Notes under the pieces: generated by a model
Seen by the model: the letters and a program-made list of their open reading frames with translations, nothing else
The model's database searches: none
Told to the model about the DNA's origin: nothing
Translations under genes and position numbers: made by a program
Part shown: piece after piece, positions 23,701 through 33,793 of the stretch
How the letters are laid out: each line of letters begins with the position of its first letter
Position numbering within the stretch: position 1 is the first letter of the stretch
DNA from: Linum tenue
Lineage: Eukaryota; Streptophyta; Magnoliopsida; Malpighiales; Linaceae
Assembly (NCBI GenBank): GCA_946122785.1
Contig: CAMGYJ010000002.1
Coordinates: forward strand, 24,402,492-24,466,491
Length of the DNA stretch: 64,000 bases
Direction of reading: 5' to 3'

Positions 23701-24393
23701 TTGATTTTTGCCACAGTGTCGAGAGCAAGGCGAGACATTCCATCCGGTAGATGTCCCCAGCCAGAAAACAAATCGGCTGGTTCCCTCTCTTCCCCTCTCC
23801 GTGCAATTCTTCTTCCCGGGGCGCTTCCTTTTTCACCGGATTTTCATTGGGGAAACTGTCGTCTGTGGATCAGGTAAAAAATTGACGTTGCATTGCATGC
23901 TCTGCGCATCTGGGGTGGTTCGTCCCTGTACTCCATGTCGTAATTTCTACTTTTCCTCTATTTTCACTTTTTCAATTTCATGCGGGTTGTTGATGAGATG
24001 GTGAATGGAGAGGTAAAGTTCGGATTTTTAATATTGGGTATCCTTGGTCTTTGTTTAGAATTTTGTTTTATCGCTCTATCGTTGGAGAGTTTCCGTCCTT
24101 CTATGTAAATCTATGTTCTGAAATCAATTCAACCTGGATCTTCCAGATGTTGTTATGATATCTTTTGTTATTGAACCGGGCACCAAGATTCCAATTTCCA
24201 AGGATGTTTCCTCATTGTTTCTCACTCTTGACTCCCCGGGTTTCCTGTTCAGGTAGTGCATATATAGCATCTGTTGGCCTGGTCTTTAGTCTTGACAGAA
24301 TCATGAACAATAATTAGACGGAATTCTATTGTCCCTGGATGGAATTGTGGGTTGTTTACTGGTGTATGCCATCGACAGTGCTAGTCAACGACA
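23700..24393 (+). promoter_or_regulatory. Probable 5' leader with intron of the HSP70-15-like gene
   Basis: A CT-rich, leader-like segment (TCCCTCTCTTCCCCTCTCCG, about 23,780) ends at CAG followed by GTAAAA (donor 23,874). A T-rich stretch follows, with possible acceptors ACAG (24,378) or CTAG (24,384) a few bases before the ATG at 24,394. This suggests a leader intron of about 0.5 kb. The transcription start is not assigned. Confidence 0.4.
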
Positions 24394-25563
24394 ATGAGCG
24401 TGGTTGGGTTTGATATCGGTAATGACAACTGTGTTATTGATGTTGTAAAACAACGGGGCATTGACGTGTTGTTGAATGATGAATCAAATCGTGAAACCCC
24501 CGCTGTGGTGTGTTTTGGGGAGAAACAGAGGTTCTTTGGATCTTCAGGTGCCTCTTCTGCTATGATGAACCCAAGATCTAGTGTAACACAAGTGAAGAGA
24601 TTGATTGGAAGGAGGTTAAAGGATTCTGAAGTTCAAACGGACCTAAAAACATTACCATTTGAGACATCAGAAGCAAAGGATGGTGGCATTTTGGTTAATT
24701 TGAAATACTTGGGTGAAACGCACTCATTTGCACCAGTTCAAATCTTGGCAATATTATTTTCACATTTGAAAGATGTGGCGGAGAAGAACTTGGAAATGCC
24801 AGTCGTAGACTGTGTGATAGGAATACCATCATACTTCACAGATTTGCAGAGACGGGCATATTTGGATGCTGCTAAAATTGCAGGTTTGAAGCCTTTGAGA
24901 CTGATGCATGACTGTGCTGCAACTGCACTTAGTTATGGTATATATAAAACCGATTTCTCCAGTACCGGGCCGACATATGTGGCATTTATTGACATTGGTC
25001 ACTGTGATACTCAGGTGTCTATAGTATCATTTGAAGTTGGGCATATGAGAATAATGTCACATGCTTTTGAAAGCAACTTGGGTGGGAAGGAATTTGATGA
25101 GGTTTTGTTTGGTTATTTTGCGGCTCAGTTTAAGGAGCGGTACAATATAAATGTAAATTCTAATATCAGGGCTTGTATTAGGTTAAGAGCCGCATGTGAA
25201 AAGTTGAAGAAGGTTCTAAGTGCAAACTCAGAGGCACCCTTAAACATTGAATGCTTGATGGATGAAAAAGATGTTAAAGGTTTCATCAAGAGGGAAGAGT
25301 TTGAGAGGCTGTCATCAGGTTTGCTGGAGAGAGTTGGTATTCCTTGCAAGAAAGCTTTAGTTGATGCAGCCATCTCCGTGGGAAGTATTCACTCGGTCGA
25401 GCTTGTGGGATCTGGATCTAGAATACCAGCAATTGCTAAGTTAATAACTTCTTTGTTTGGAAGAGAACCTAGTCGGACTCTAAATGCAAGTGAATGTGTG
25501 GCTCGTGGGTGTGCTCTGCAATGTGCAATGCTTAGTCTAGTTTTTCGTGTAAAAGAATATGAT
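24394..25563 (+). CDS. HSP70-15-like ATPase-domain exon (intact, 390 codons)
   Basis: This exon alone is fully open and could still make a nucleotide-binding domain. Without splicing it would read on to a stop at 25,644, giving 416 residues, because the donor GAT-GTAAGTAC at 25,564 is followed by 27 open codons. The ATG is chosen because the context ACAATGAGC directly precedes the SVVGFDIGN start that is canonical for the family. Proteins of this subfamily act in the cytosol and nucleus as nucleotide-exchange partners and holdases for HSP70; that role is family knowledge, not shown here. Confidence 0.75.
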
Positions 25564-28272
25564 GTAAGTACTTTAGAAATCAATTTGATCCCTTATATTT
25601 TTCCTGTTCCAAAGTCGCATGCACTTGCTTACATTGGCTGTTAGTGTTAACTATCAAATTACTGCTCCTTCCCCTTTTTTGTGGATGGGTTGTGTGCTTC
25701 TTTAATGATTAGGTTCCAATCAAATTAAATTTTGCATTATTACTGTAGCCTTTGATGTATGCATTTCATCATAGACTCTAGTCCTTGTATTTTCCCTTAA
25801 CCCACTCCCCAGACTATCACTATGAATTGCAAAAGGGAATGTATGGCATGTTGTTTTACTTGTATACATATGTGCGTTCAACGACAGTTCAGGAACTTCT
25901 AGCTGGGTGGTATGCAGGTTCAAGAGTCGAATCCTTTCTCTGTAGGTTTCTCATCAGATGAAGGCCCAATTTGCACACCCTCATCTAATGGCATATTGTT
26001 TCCTAGAGGCCTATCCATTCCAAGTACCAAAGTCTTGACAATAATGTCGAGGATATGGGGAACTCTTTGGTCTTACATTAGGTCTTCTGCCTTCTCATAA
26101 AGATGTGGTTACTGGTCTGAACTCCCATTGCATACAGTTCTTGCCTTGTATCTTTTGGTCTCATGATGATAACTATATGCTCACTGTGTTTACCTTGTCT
26201 TTGTCCGTTAATGATGCACAATTTGTGTTGTTTTCTTGTTGTATTTTCTAAACACACCAGTCTTTGATTCAATGTTCATGTTGGTACTTTTTAGCTTCAA
26301 AAATGCTAGAGAAAATCATGTTGGGTTAAGGATATTTTAACTAGGACTGTCCATATTTCTAACCCTTGAAGCCTTTTTCGTGATGGCTTCCATATGGTTG
26401 GTAAGCCAATTATGGATGGACATCTGGGAAATGAAAGTATTCTACCATCTGTGATTGAGATGTAAGGATAATATACAATTCAGATAGTTAAGAAGAGTCC
26501 CCTGGACTGATATATGATTCAGTTAGTTAAGAAGAGTCTCCACACACTCCCTAAGCACATTTCTGTCTGCTTCAAAATCTTATTGGAGAGCGATCATTCA
26601 GCTTTTGGGCGCTGGCCGAGGGAGGAGATACAAGAAAGACTTCTTGTTGCTATGTGCATAGATTCAGGGTCGAACTGCCTTTAGATGTATGGTTCGATGG
26701 TGGTTAAGCACAAATAAGATCTTTTAGTAACAAGCAGCCACTTTCTGATGTCTGTTGAAGGGATTTGTTTGATACATTATGCTCGTAACTTTCTTTTCTA
26801 TGCTTTCACATTGAATGTTACTCACTATTGATTTTGCATCTTGGACTTCTCATTCTCATGGATGGTTCCTTTGTCAATGGACTAAGGTAATCTAAAATTC
26901 TTTATATAGATTGATCCTTTACAAGGCTCCAGTAATGATAAGGCAAGGGTTAAGGTTAAAGTCCAGCTAAACCTCCATGGTATCATCGCTATAGAGTCGG
27001 CTACGGTAAACAACGTCCACTTTCATGCAGTCTTTTCATGATTAATTTGTACTTATAGATCTGAGAGATAATTGAATCTTAGCATGCTTATCTTGAAGGT
27101 TGTTAGTGGTCATGGTGATGACTTCAGTATGCATTCTCCATCTTCCGAATCTTCAATAAGTTCATTCACAATATATAATTTATTTATCATCCCTGATGTT
27201 TATGAAGACATCTTAAGTCTTTATAAATTGAGGCCAACAGGAAGCGTTCTTGTATTTTTCTTTTTGCATAGGTCATACTGTATTGACTTAATCTGCTAGG
27301 GCATCGGAGTAAATGATTATTCCAATTGTATCTGCAGGCAGATGGTTTGAGAGATAGAGGCAACCGTAGGATCAATATACCAGTGAGTGAAACTGTTTAT
27401 GGTGGAATGACAATGGTTCAGCTTTCAGAAGCCCATGAGAGGGAACTTGAACTCCCCAACAGGACAAAATTTTGGAACAAGCCAAGGAAAAGAAGAATGC
27501 ATTGGAGTCGTATGTCTATGAGATGCGTAATAAGGTACAAATTAGTTGGTTTAAGAATATGCAGTTCAAAAAGAGGGAGGAGGCCATTGTGAATTTAAGT
27601 GCGCATGTCAAGGATAACTATTTGTGTATTTTGGTTTTACGTCCTTTTCAATTCGCGGATTTTAAAGATCAATAATATGTGACATGTGCAGCTTTTTAAC
27701 ATATTACGGAGCTTTGCTAGCGATGAGGAAAGGGAGGGAATTTCAAGGAGCCTACAAGAGACGGAGGAATGGCTTTATGGAGATGGAGATGATGAAACTG
27801 AGAATGCTTACACCACAAAGATGCAGGATTTGAAGCAGGCAATCCTGTTTTTTTAAGCTTTGTCCTCCCAAAGTTTGTACTCTTTAGGCTGACTTTTTGT
27901 ACCGCATTTTCATTAGTTGGTGGATCCAATTGAGAAACGATTCAAAGATGAGGAAGCTAGAGAATATGCCACAAGAGAATTTCTCAATTCCATTGCGGAG
28001 TTTCGAGCTTCATCAGAGTCTCTTCCAAATGAGGATAGAGAGCTGGTACGATAACATAAGAGACCAGATTTGCTCACATTAACTGAAAACTTGACCAATT
28101 CATTACTGTAATTATTTGTGGTTTCCTGATTTTGCAGATGATGAATGAGTGCCATAAAGCAGAACAATGGCTGATAGCAGTAACACAGCAACAAGAATCC
28201 ATGCACAAAGACACTGACCCTGTGTTATGGTCCAGGGATGTGAAGAGCCAAGCAGAGAACCTTATATCGTAA
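24394..28272 (+). pseudogene. HSP70-15: HSP70-15-like (HSP110/SSE subfamily) chaperone gene, disrupted
   Basis: Exon 1 (24,394-25,563, 390 codons) encodes a complete HSP70-type ATPase domain: VVGFDIGNDNCVI near residue 3, IGIPSYFTDLQRRAYLDAA near 150, AFIDIGHCDTQVSIVSF near 197 and ELVGSGSRIPAIAKL near 336. GFDIGN, rather than the GIDLGT of ordinary HSP70, and the SECVARGCALQCAMLS ending mark the HSP110-like nucleotide-exchange subfamily. Exon 2 starts at 25,918 (VQESNPFSVGFSSDEGPICT). Later exons are 26,910-27,005 (VKVKVQLNLHGIIAIESAT), 27,338-27,534 (IPVSETVYGGMTMVQLSEA), 27,692-27,838 (SRSLQETEEWLYGDGDDETE), 27,917-28,045 (VDPIEKRFKDEEAREYATRE) and 28,138-28,272. Three defects are visible. 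Exon 2 loses homology after KVLTI (about 26,043) and hits a stop at 26,098, so about 30 residues are missing. One base is missing near 27,455 in ELEL-QQDK. The C-terminus stops early at 28,272. The exon carrying the variable acidic linker (about 27,099) is poorly defined. Intron 27,839-27,916 would use a GC donor. Either this is a recently dying paralogue or sequence errors and unusual splicing mimic decay. Confidence 0.8.
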
Positions 28273-28739
28273 CTTTCCATTTCATCAAAATTTCACTTTT
28301 GGATGGCTTGACGACTTTCCATTTTTGTAAATCTTGATTGATTGAGTTTACATGACATGGAAGCACATACTGAAGAAGAGGACTTCACCAACTAATTTAG
28401 GAGGCAGCAAGGGTTCAGATCGGTAAAAGCAACATTGGCCAAAGCAGTTGAAGACTTTTGTAGACATAATTTCTCCTTTGACGGAATCAAAATACTCCAC
28501 ATTGTCATACTAATCCTTAAAATTTTGCATATTTTCAAAGCTATAGAAGTTAGAGAAAGAAAAAACAAAACCATGAAGAAAGGAAAAGGAAATTAGCCCA
28601 TCTCTTTACCAATTTCGGTGGCAACTCATGAAAAACAAAAGGTCGGCAGCCACCATGGCAGTTAACCCAGAGTTTGCACGTTCTATTGGCTTACATTGTG
28701 CACAGAATCACTTGGGAATTTGAATTTGTATAGTGTAGA
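28273..28739. other. Downstream stretch of the HSP70-like gene
   Basis: Probably the 3' untranslated and intergenic sequence. No recognisable coding motif and no clear polyadenylation signal assignment. Confidence 0.35.
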
Positions 28740-28747
28740 ATCTACAT

Positions 28748-29122
28748 CAAGTTTGTCAACCCGCGGGTCGACCCGAATGCGGTCGAGCTAGTGGGTTAAG
28801 GGTTAATGGGTCACCCGGTTTAGTCCAAAAATATGAAAAAGTCATTATATTGTACTTATTTTGAATCCAACATAAAAAATGATCGCACTTAAACTTCAAC
28901 ACACTTAAATAACATCAACTTAAATTCAACTTAGTAAAAATTCAACGACACTTTTGAACGAGCAGCCCACTGACCCGCTCGAACGGGCCAACCGCCCTGG
29001 GTTTTCCTAGGTTTGACCATTTCCGGGCTAACTCTCAAATGGGCTATTTTAATCCGTTTTCAAGGCCGGGTCAGGGCCAACCCGGGTCAATCCGCGGGTC
29101 GGCCCGCGGGTTGACAACCTTG
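28748..29122. mobile_element. hAT-type MITE, 375 bp, 8-bp TSD
   Basis: The left end is CAAGTTTGTCAACCCGCGGG and the reverse complement of the right end is CAAGGTTGTCAACCCGCGGG, terminal inverted repeats of more than 25 bp with only a few mismatches. The flanks are ATCTACAT (28,740-28,747) and ATCTACAA (29,123-29,130), a 7/8 matching target duplication of the length made by hAT transposases. Near the ends the sequence is rich in CCCGCGGGTCGACCCG; the middle is AT-rich and non-coding. Confidence 0.88.
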
Positions 29123-29139
29123 ATCTACAAACATTGTGC

Positions 29140-29312
29140 CGATTAATTCTTATAACTTTTCTAGTGTAGCAATAGGTAGCCCATGCGGTGGTTAGAAAGG
29201 CACTTCCATTGTACCGACTATGTGTCATTTCTTTTATTTTCATACCTAGCTGCACTCTATGATGTAACTATCTCTCTTTGAATCAATATATGATTATCTT
29301 TTGTCCAAAAAA
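29140..29312 (+). mobile_element. LINE 3'-end relic with poly(A) tail
   Basis: GTGTAGCAATAGGTAGCCCA matches the RNase H end of LINE A (AGTAGCAATAGGGTAGCTCA at 13,050) with one base lost. The tail ATCAATATATGATTATCTTTTGT followed by about ten A is nearly identical to the LINE A terminus (about 13,170-13,199). It is a strongly 5'-truncated insertion of the same family. Confidence 0.8.
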
Positions 29313-29519
29313 AAAAGAATTCTAGTGATTTTGGGTGCTCCCCATTTATCTGTTTTCTTGGCCATTTCTGGACAACACTATAAACGAGCAACTAATCACG
29401 GGCCTGGCCAGTTGGCCGAATTCAGTTGTCAATCACTCAAATAACAGTAGCAATTTGTATTCGAGCTTCACATTAGTATAAAAATATTAATGTTCTTCAA
29501 ATAATTATTTATTATTAAT

Positions 29520-31056
29520 ACCATTTCATGATGCGGAGCCAGTATAGCACGATGAACCAAATAGGTTCACGATGAACCAAATAGGTTCTTTCATTGTAAT
29601 TCAAATGGAGATCACCATATACATCATGGACAATATCACCAATGCCATCTCCTTCACGTTCAATGCTCGAAGACGTTGGAATTGGCATAATTGACTCCCC
29701 AAAAACATTGGAGTCCCCTCTGTCACCTATATCCAAAATTCATTTGCCGAATTCTTCAATGTCGATAGCTTCTTGAGGCCTACAATTCTATAAGCACAAT
29801 CTCATATTCTGATAGAGCTTCAAAACTTTTAATGAAGGCCATAAATGCTACCTCTTGATAGAAGAATTGACAATATCTGCTCGTGTTTCCTTAGCAATTA
29901 CTGGTAATGTTTGTCAAAAATCTCCACCAAACACAATAGAAATTCCTCCAAAGATCATGTCCTCATTGTTTGAATGTTTCACTTGCAAAATGTCTCTGAA
30001 TGTTCTGTCCTTGCTTCAATGTTATGCTTATGAGTCATAGGAGCTTCGTCCCAAATAATAAGAGAATCATTCTGAATCAACTCAGCTAGCTCTCTCCCTT
30101 GTTCAATATGAAATGTTAATTTTGAGTCATAGTCAATTGGAATGTGAAATCTAGAATAAACGGTTCTGCCTCTAACCATTAGCAAAGCTGCAATACCAGA
30201 AGAAGCAATACACAACACTATTTTCTTTTCCGCCCGTAGTTTCAAACGAATAACCTTCCAAAAAAATGTCTTCCATGTACCTTCGAATCCATAGACAAAG
30301 AAGCAGTACCCATTCTCTTCATCCATAGCTTGAACAATTTCATCGAATGCCATCCTCTACTCTGAATTCAGTTTTGGATACAAACTATTGAATTCCCTCA
30401 TTAAATCTTCTGGATTGTAATTTAACTCCTCAACGATCATTCAATTTTGAGAATTTATTCTCGTAGCTCTAGATGGAAAGGGCAAACCTTGAAAATCACC
30501 AACGACTTCCAATGTTTTTGCCATAATTTATCTATCTCCACCAAACATATTTCTTTGATCTCATCAGCAGATAGCTGTAAAGTGGATAAATTTAACACCC
30601 TTCTTCGATTGAACAAGATATCATCACTCAATAGATCCCAATTTTTTCCCACAAAGATTGCACATAAGACACTTGACAGTGAATAAGAATTGTGAAAAAC
30701 AAATTCCTTACTTTATATCCAGAACCCTAAAATGCAACTTCTTTCAAGCAGTCACTTCATTCATCATCATCTTCCAATCACTGAAGATCATACCATGCTT
30801 TTTGGAATAAAGCATGAACAACAACATTAACTGTTCGAATTTCTTCATAAGGACGAAATCCTCTGACTAAATGCAGCAGTAACAAGCGAAGATAAAATCT
30901 TTCCTTACCTGATGGAGGACAATAATACAATCTTCCAATACAAACCTTGCTCTTCCTCATCTGCCACCTTTTCAACTTCCGATTCCAAACGAAATATTGA
31001 GAAAACTCCACAAAGGTATAGTTTTGTGCCTTAGAAGAATGAGCATTGATTTCCAT
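29520..31056 (-). pseudogene. Helitron RepHel helicase relic (PIF1-like)
   Basis: On the minus strand, broken frames give a PIF1-type helicase. An N-proximal block (about 31,050-30,780) contains TFVEFSQYFVWNRKLKRWQM and IGRLYYCPPSGKERFYLRLL; WDLLSDDILFNRRR lies near 30,640. The Walker A region is degenerate (FVYGFEGTWKTFFWKVI, where G-GTGKT is expected) and the Walker B region reads SLIIWDEAPMTHKH (about 30,050). Downstream motifs GGISIVFGGDFRQTLPVIA and IVNSSIKRWHLW can be read near 29,950-29,850 with frame shifts. These are hallmarks of plant Helitron helicases. The Rep nuclease part is absent: the MITE at 31,057 interrupts the N-terminal side and nothing similar resumes beyond it. Confidence 0.82.
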
Positions 31057-31660
31057 CAATGCATTCAAAATCGCAATTCTAACTAGAAGCGGGGGTAAAA
31101 TCAAAAAGTGTAGAATTAAAGCGTAAAAATGTAAGTTTTTTACGCATACTGTGAAATAATGAACAATGTGTTAAGTACGACCTATACTTTGTAAACTATG
31201 AGTGCACATAATTTAGATAAGTTAATAAATACATGTAATTCATGTCTAAAGTTGAGAAACTCGTAACATCTTAACAATAAGTTCATAAACATATATCTTA
31301 ACAATAAGCTACCTTCCCCTCTATGCTAGTGAATTTGGAAAGAGCCTAGCTGGTGAATTAGATTACTCTATTGAAGCTAAGAATACACCCAAATACCTGA
31401 TATGTATCTTTTAATTTCAAATATATCATATTTTTGTGATTTACCTTTAAAATATACTTTTTATAATTATTTTCATGAATAGAATACTCATTTACTAAAC
31501 CAGAAGCGTAAAAGCGTAAAGCGTTTTGGTGAACCAGAAGCATAAAAGCGTAAGCTTTAAAGCTTTAAAGCCCATTTTAGTCCTGATTTTATACACTATA
31601 GATATTATATGGAAACGAAAGCGTTGTGGGGACTTAGAAATGTAAAATCAGAATGAGAGA
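31057..31660 (-). mobile_element. MITE family M1, copy 2 (antisense), inserted in the Helitron helicase
   Basis: The left end CAATGCATTCAAAATCGCAA matches the reverse complement of the 33,904-34,448 MITE (CAATGCAGTCAAAAGCGCGA). Along its length the two are homologous in opposite orientation, with ACCAGAAGCGTAAAAGCG and GCTAGGCTCTT-type blocks near 31,500 and 31,345. The right terminus has decayed and no target duplication was found, so the end at about 31,660 is approximate. Confidence 0.7.
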
Positions 31661-32368
31661 AGTATTGGGGTACTAGTTTTCCTTGGACCTAATTATCACC
31701 AACAAAATCAACACTTAATCTCTCGAAACAAAAAATAAACCATAGAAAGATTTCCACCATTACTGAAACCTAGACTAGCTAATCATATTCATCATACAAG
31801 AAATCGAAGATCTGTAAGACCATTCATCAGTAACCCATTTCCTGACATCCTAACAAGAAATAATAGAGAAATAGGAGAATCAATCAAAGTAGCCTCAATA
31901 CCTCTTGTACCCGAGGATTGTTCCTCGGACATCTGGAATGGAGGTCGGGACGCGGAGCAGATAAGGAGCAGCCGAGCAAGAGGGCGGTGGGACGGAGAGG
32001 TCTGGGGCTCTGGGCAGGGCGGCGATTGTCGAAAATGGAGTCGAGCTGGGAGGGTGGAGGCGGTGCAGATTTGCGCGGGGTTTCATAGAGGGAGAGCCGA
32101 AGAGGAGAGGGATGGAATGGAAAGTGCGGGCATGCAGGTGCGGCGGGGTTTCTGGGAGTTGGGGGGAATTTTGGAAATGTAGGGTTTAATAAGTGTATAT
32201 GGGTATCCACTGGGCGGGTACCCCCAAACTCGAACCCTCCCCAACCTGCCCAACAACACACCGGGTTTAAACCCGAACCTGGCCCGTATGCGGTCAATAC
32301 GGATTTTACCCGCTTTGACCGGGTTGGATTGGGTACCCGCGGGTCCATGTTTCAATGCCATCCCTACT
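31661..32368 (-). other. GC-rich stretch ending in a hAT-like terminus
   Basis: Bases 31,900-32,190 are GC-rich. Bases 32,210-32,368 contain stacked GGGTACCC/CCCGCGGGT motifs and end CATTGAAACA..TAGGGATGGCA in reverse, the style of plant hAT ends (TAGGGATGGCA). No matching left terminus was found, so only one end of the presumed element can be supported. A 154-codon minus-strand frame here is Pro/Arg-rich composition, not a recognised protein. Confidence 0.4.
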
Positions 32369-32883
32369 AGTAAACAAGAAAGATTCGAGTTGATATAGAG
32401 AAACAGACCAAGGGTATAAGAAAGTATAAACTGGGGTCATTTGGTGATGCGTGACAGCCTTACGCATCGAGAACTTGAATACGAAAACTAAAGAAAATTG
32501 AAAGTACTAGGATTTATTTTTCTTCGATAAATAAAACATAAGGGTTAAGTACATATTTATAGGACAAATCCCATAAACCCTCTCCCTCAAACATGGTAAG
32601 CTAATCACAATCCGAATCCTAATTGACTACTACCTAAATTAGAATAGTACTAACCCGATAAACTAGAGTAATATCCCAAAGTAAACATAACAATAATTAT
32701 GACGAAAAGAGGTCCAGAGGCTCGGCCACATAAATGCATCATTTGGAAGTTGTGATTTCAAATGGTATATTGAGCTAATTCATGTATTTGTGATATCAAG
32801 TCTTTTTTTGGCTTATATTGAACTAGAATACATGCATTAACTTTTTGGAGGCCCCACTACAATCATTCATAATTGAGGGATTA
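32369..32883. other. Intergenic stretch, nothing recognised
   Basis: AT-rich, non-coding by eye. No element ends recognised. Confidence 0.4.
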
Positions 32884-33793
32884 TCAATCTCTAGGCTTGG
32901 CAACTGAGCCCGAATTCCGGGTACCCGCCCGGGCCCGATCCGTTACCTGGCGGGTTAAATCCGTTTGACCGGATTGTTGACGGTTTCCGGGGAACCCGAA
33001 ACCCGCTGTAGCCGGTTGACGGGCGGTGATGGTTTTGTACAAATCCGCCCCGACAAGCCCCGCAACCCGCGTTTAGAGAACCCTAGCCCCCCCCCCCCCC
33101 TTCCAACTTCAATTCGCGAAAAATCCTCTTCCTCTGATAAACCAATCTCCAAGCCCGACCCTTCCCCTTCTGCCTTCTCCTCAAATCTCGTAGTTTTCTC
33201 TTCGATTGCAGAGAAAAACGGCAATAATCCCTACATTGATTGCTCAAAAGATCAGATATCCAATCATTCTGTTGAAACCCCATCGATTTTTTTGAATCGA
33301 GCCTTTCCCGATGGTGATTACAGCTGCACTTGCCCTTAATCGACTCTTTCTCTTCGTCTTGAGCTTTATCTTCTGCTTCTTCTTCATGCATGCCTGTATA
33401 AATAGTCTAATTGATTGTTTTTGCAATTTTCATCACAGATTCACAGAACGCAAAGTCGCAAACCACTTTCGAAGCTTGTAGCTGCGTGTGATCCCGGTTG
33501 AGAATTCCAGTCACTGGAACTGCAACGAGCACAATTGCACAAGCCGTAAGTCTTCTTGTAGCCTTACTTTGTGGATTTGGTTCTTTCTAACTCATCCCCT
33601 GTTTCGTGGTTTCTGTAGAGTTGCAGGGTTACTGACTGCCTTGTTTCATTGATCATTACTCATTAGCTAATCACGAAGGTAATTTAGTTGATTCTACAGT
33701 CTGGAGTCTTATTAGTACTAGTCATTAGTTCTTAGTTTCAGTTGATTTAACCTTAGTTGTTTTCTTTTTCCTGATTGATGAACAGGTGAGGCA

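Noticed and set aside
23280..24400. Heat-shock-element promoter upstream of the HSP70-like gene
   Set aside because: No convincing array of alternating nGAAn/nTTCn units was found; HSP110-type genes need not be heat-inducible.
31884..32361. Minus-strand 154-codon and overlapping frames, Pro/Arg-rich
   Set aside because: GC-rich repeat composition near a hAT-like terminus with several overlapping open frames; no domain or codon pattern supports a protein.
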